Origin: JBOFLG01 sp051657745
Lineage (GTDB): Bacteria > Actinomycetota > Actinomycetes > Actinomycetales > Dermatophilaceae
DNA length: 5,919 nt
Direction of reading: 5' to 3'
Assembly (NCBI GenBank): GCA_051657745.1
Contig: JBOFLG010000028.1
Coordinates: 1-5,919, forward strand
Below are positions 5,777-5,919 of this stretch, piece by piece (within the stretch, counting starts at the first letter, position 1; every line of letters starts with the position of its first letter). Under the pieces are notes generated by a model that was not told the DNA's origin, made no database searches, and saw nothing but the letters and a program-made list of their open reading frames with translations. The position numbers were made by a program, and so were the translations under genes.

Positions 5777-5918
5777 GCGACAGGCCCCAGCGCCGCCGTG
5801 GGTCAGAAGGACCAGGGGAAGGTCCGTACCGCGGGGCCATCGCGCTCCCGCCCGTGACCGCGCCCTCGGGCCGCAGTTGGCCGACGACGGCCAGCGCCAT
5901 ACCGACATGTCGTCGCAG
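5751..5918 (-). other. Weak open frame entering from the right edge; coding status unresolved
   Basis: A - strand frame of 55 residues is open to the window edge and ends at a TGA (5751-5753). It includes a short hydrophobic stretch (VGMALAVVGQL) and then an Arg/Pro/Ser-rich tail. On the + strand a competing frame from GTG 5773 is open to 5919, with 49 codons, and overlaps the 5774 stop as GTGA. By my count G/C-ending codons are 40 of 55 on the - strand and 37 of 49 on the + strand, both lower than I would expect from the genes to the left, and neither product is recognised. The stretch may be the tail of a gene outside the window or non-coding DNA. Confidence 0.2.
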
Positions 5919-5919
5919 C

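Noticed and set aside
5773..5919. A + frame from GTG 5773 containing PYRGAIALPP, tempting as the start of a MazF-type toxin after the antitoxin-like gene
   Set aside because: The RGAI resemblance is only four residues. The expected following pattern (W.DL, then RPVLVV) is missing, and the product is Pro/Ser/Arg-rich and cut by the window edge.
1..5919. CRISPR array, tRNA or rRNA genes, insertion sequence or prophage attachment site
   Set aside because: I saw no regularly spaced repeats, no tRNA-like cloverleaf or rRNA sequence, and no transposase, integrase or flanking terminal inverted repeats.

Overview
The window is very GC-rich, with high-GC third codon positions, GTG as well as ATG starts, and genes joined by 4-base ATGA/GTGA overlaps. 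Together with the gene families present, this points to an actinobacterium. Frequent GCATCC/GGATGC words and the gene order make Micrococcales, perhaps Microbacteriaceae, a reasonable guess, but no taxonomic marker proves it.

Layout. (1) Positions 1-3010, + strand: the 3' end of a ccdA-like thiol:disulfide transporter gene, then resB, ccsB and a small DUF4229-type membrane protein gene, with 4-base overlaps or a 4-base gap. This is the end of a System II (Ccs) cytochrome c maturation operon. (2) Positions 3011-3073: a short convergent intergenic gap with a small imperfect direct repeat and no canonical terminator. (3) Positions 3074-4210, - strand: menA preceded by a small two-TM PLDc_N-type membrane protein gene, 6 bases apart, probably one operon. 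(4) Positions 4211-4244: a 34-base divergent start region. (5) Positions 4245-5444, + strand: menE. (6) Positions 5458-5709, + strand: a small antitoxin-like protein with no recognisable toxin beside it. (7) Positions 5710-5919: only weak, conflicting short open frames.

How the genes fit together. CcdA, ResB and CcsB pass reductant and haem to apocytochrome c outside the membrane. MenE (OSB-CoA synthetase) and MenA (DHNA prenyltransferase) act at an early and a late step of menaquinone synthesis. The window is therefore a respiratory-chain assembly neighbourhood combining cytochrome c maturation and quinone supply, with two small membrane proteins of unknown function inside its operons. This is largely ordinary core actinobacterial gene content. 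I found no convincing undescribed system. The points most worth a second look are the divergent and possibly leaderless menE start, the two small membrane proteins, the toxinless antitoxin, and the over-represented GCATCC word.
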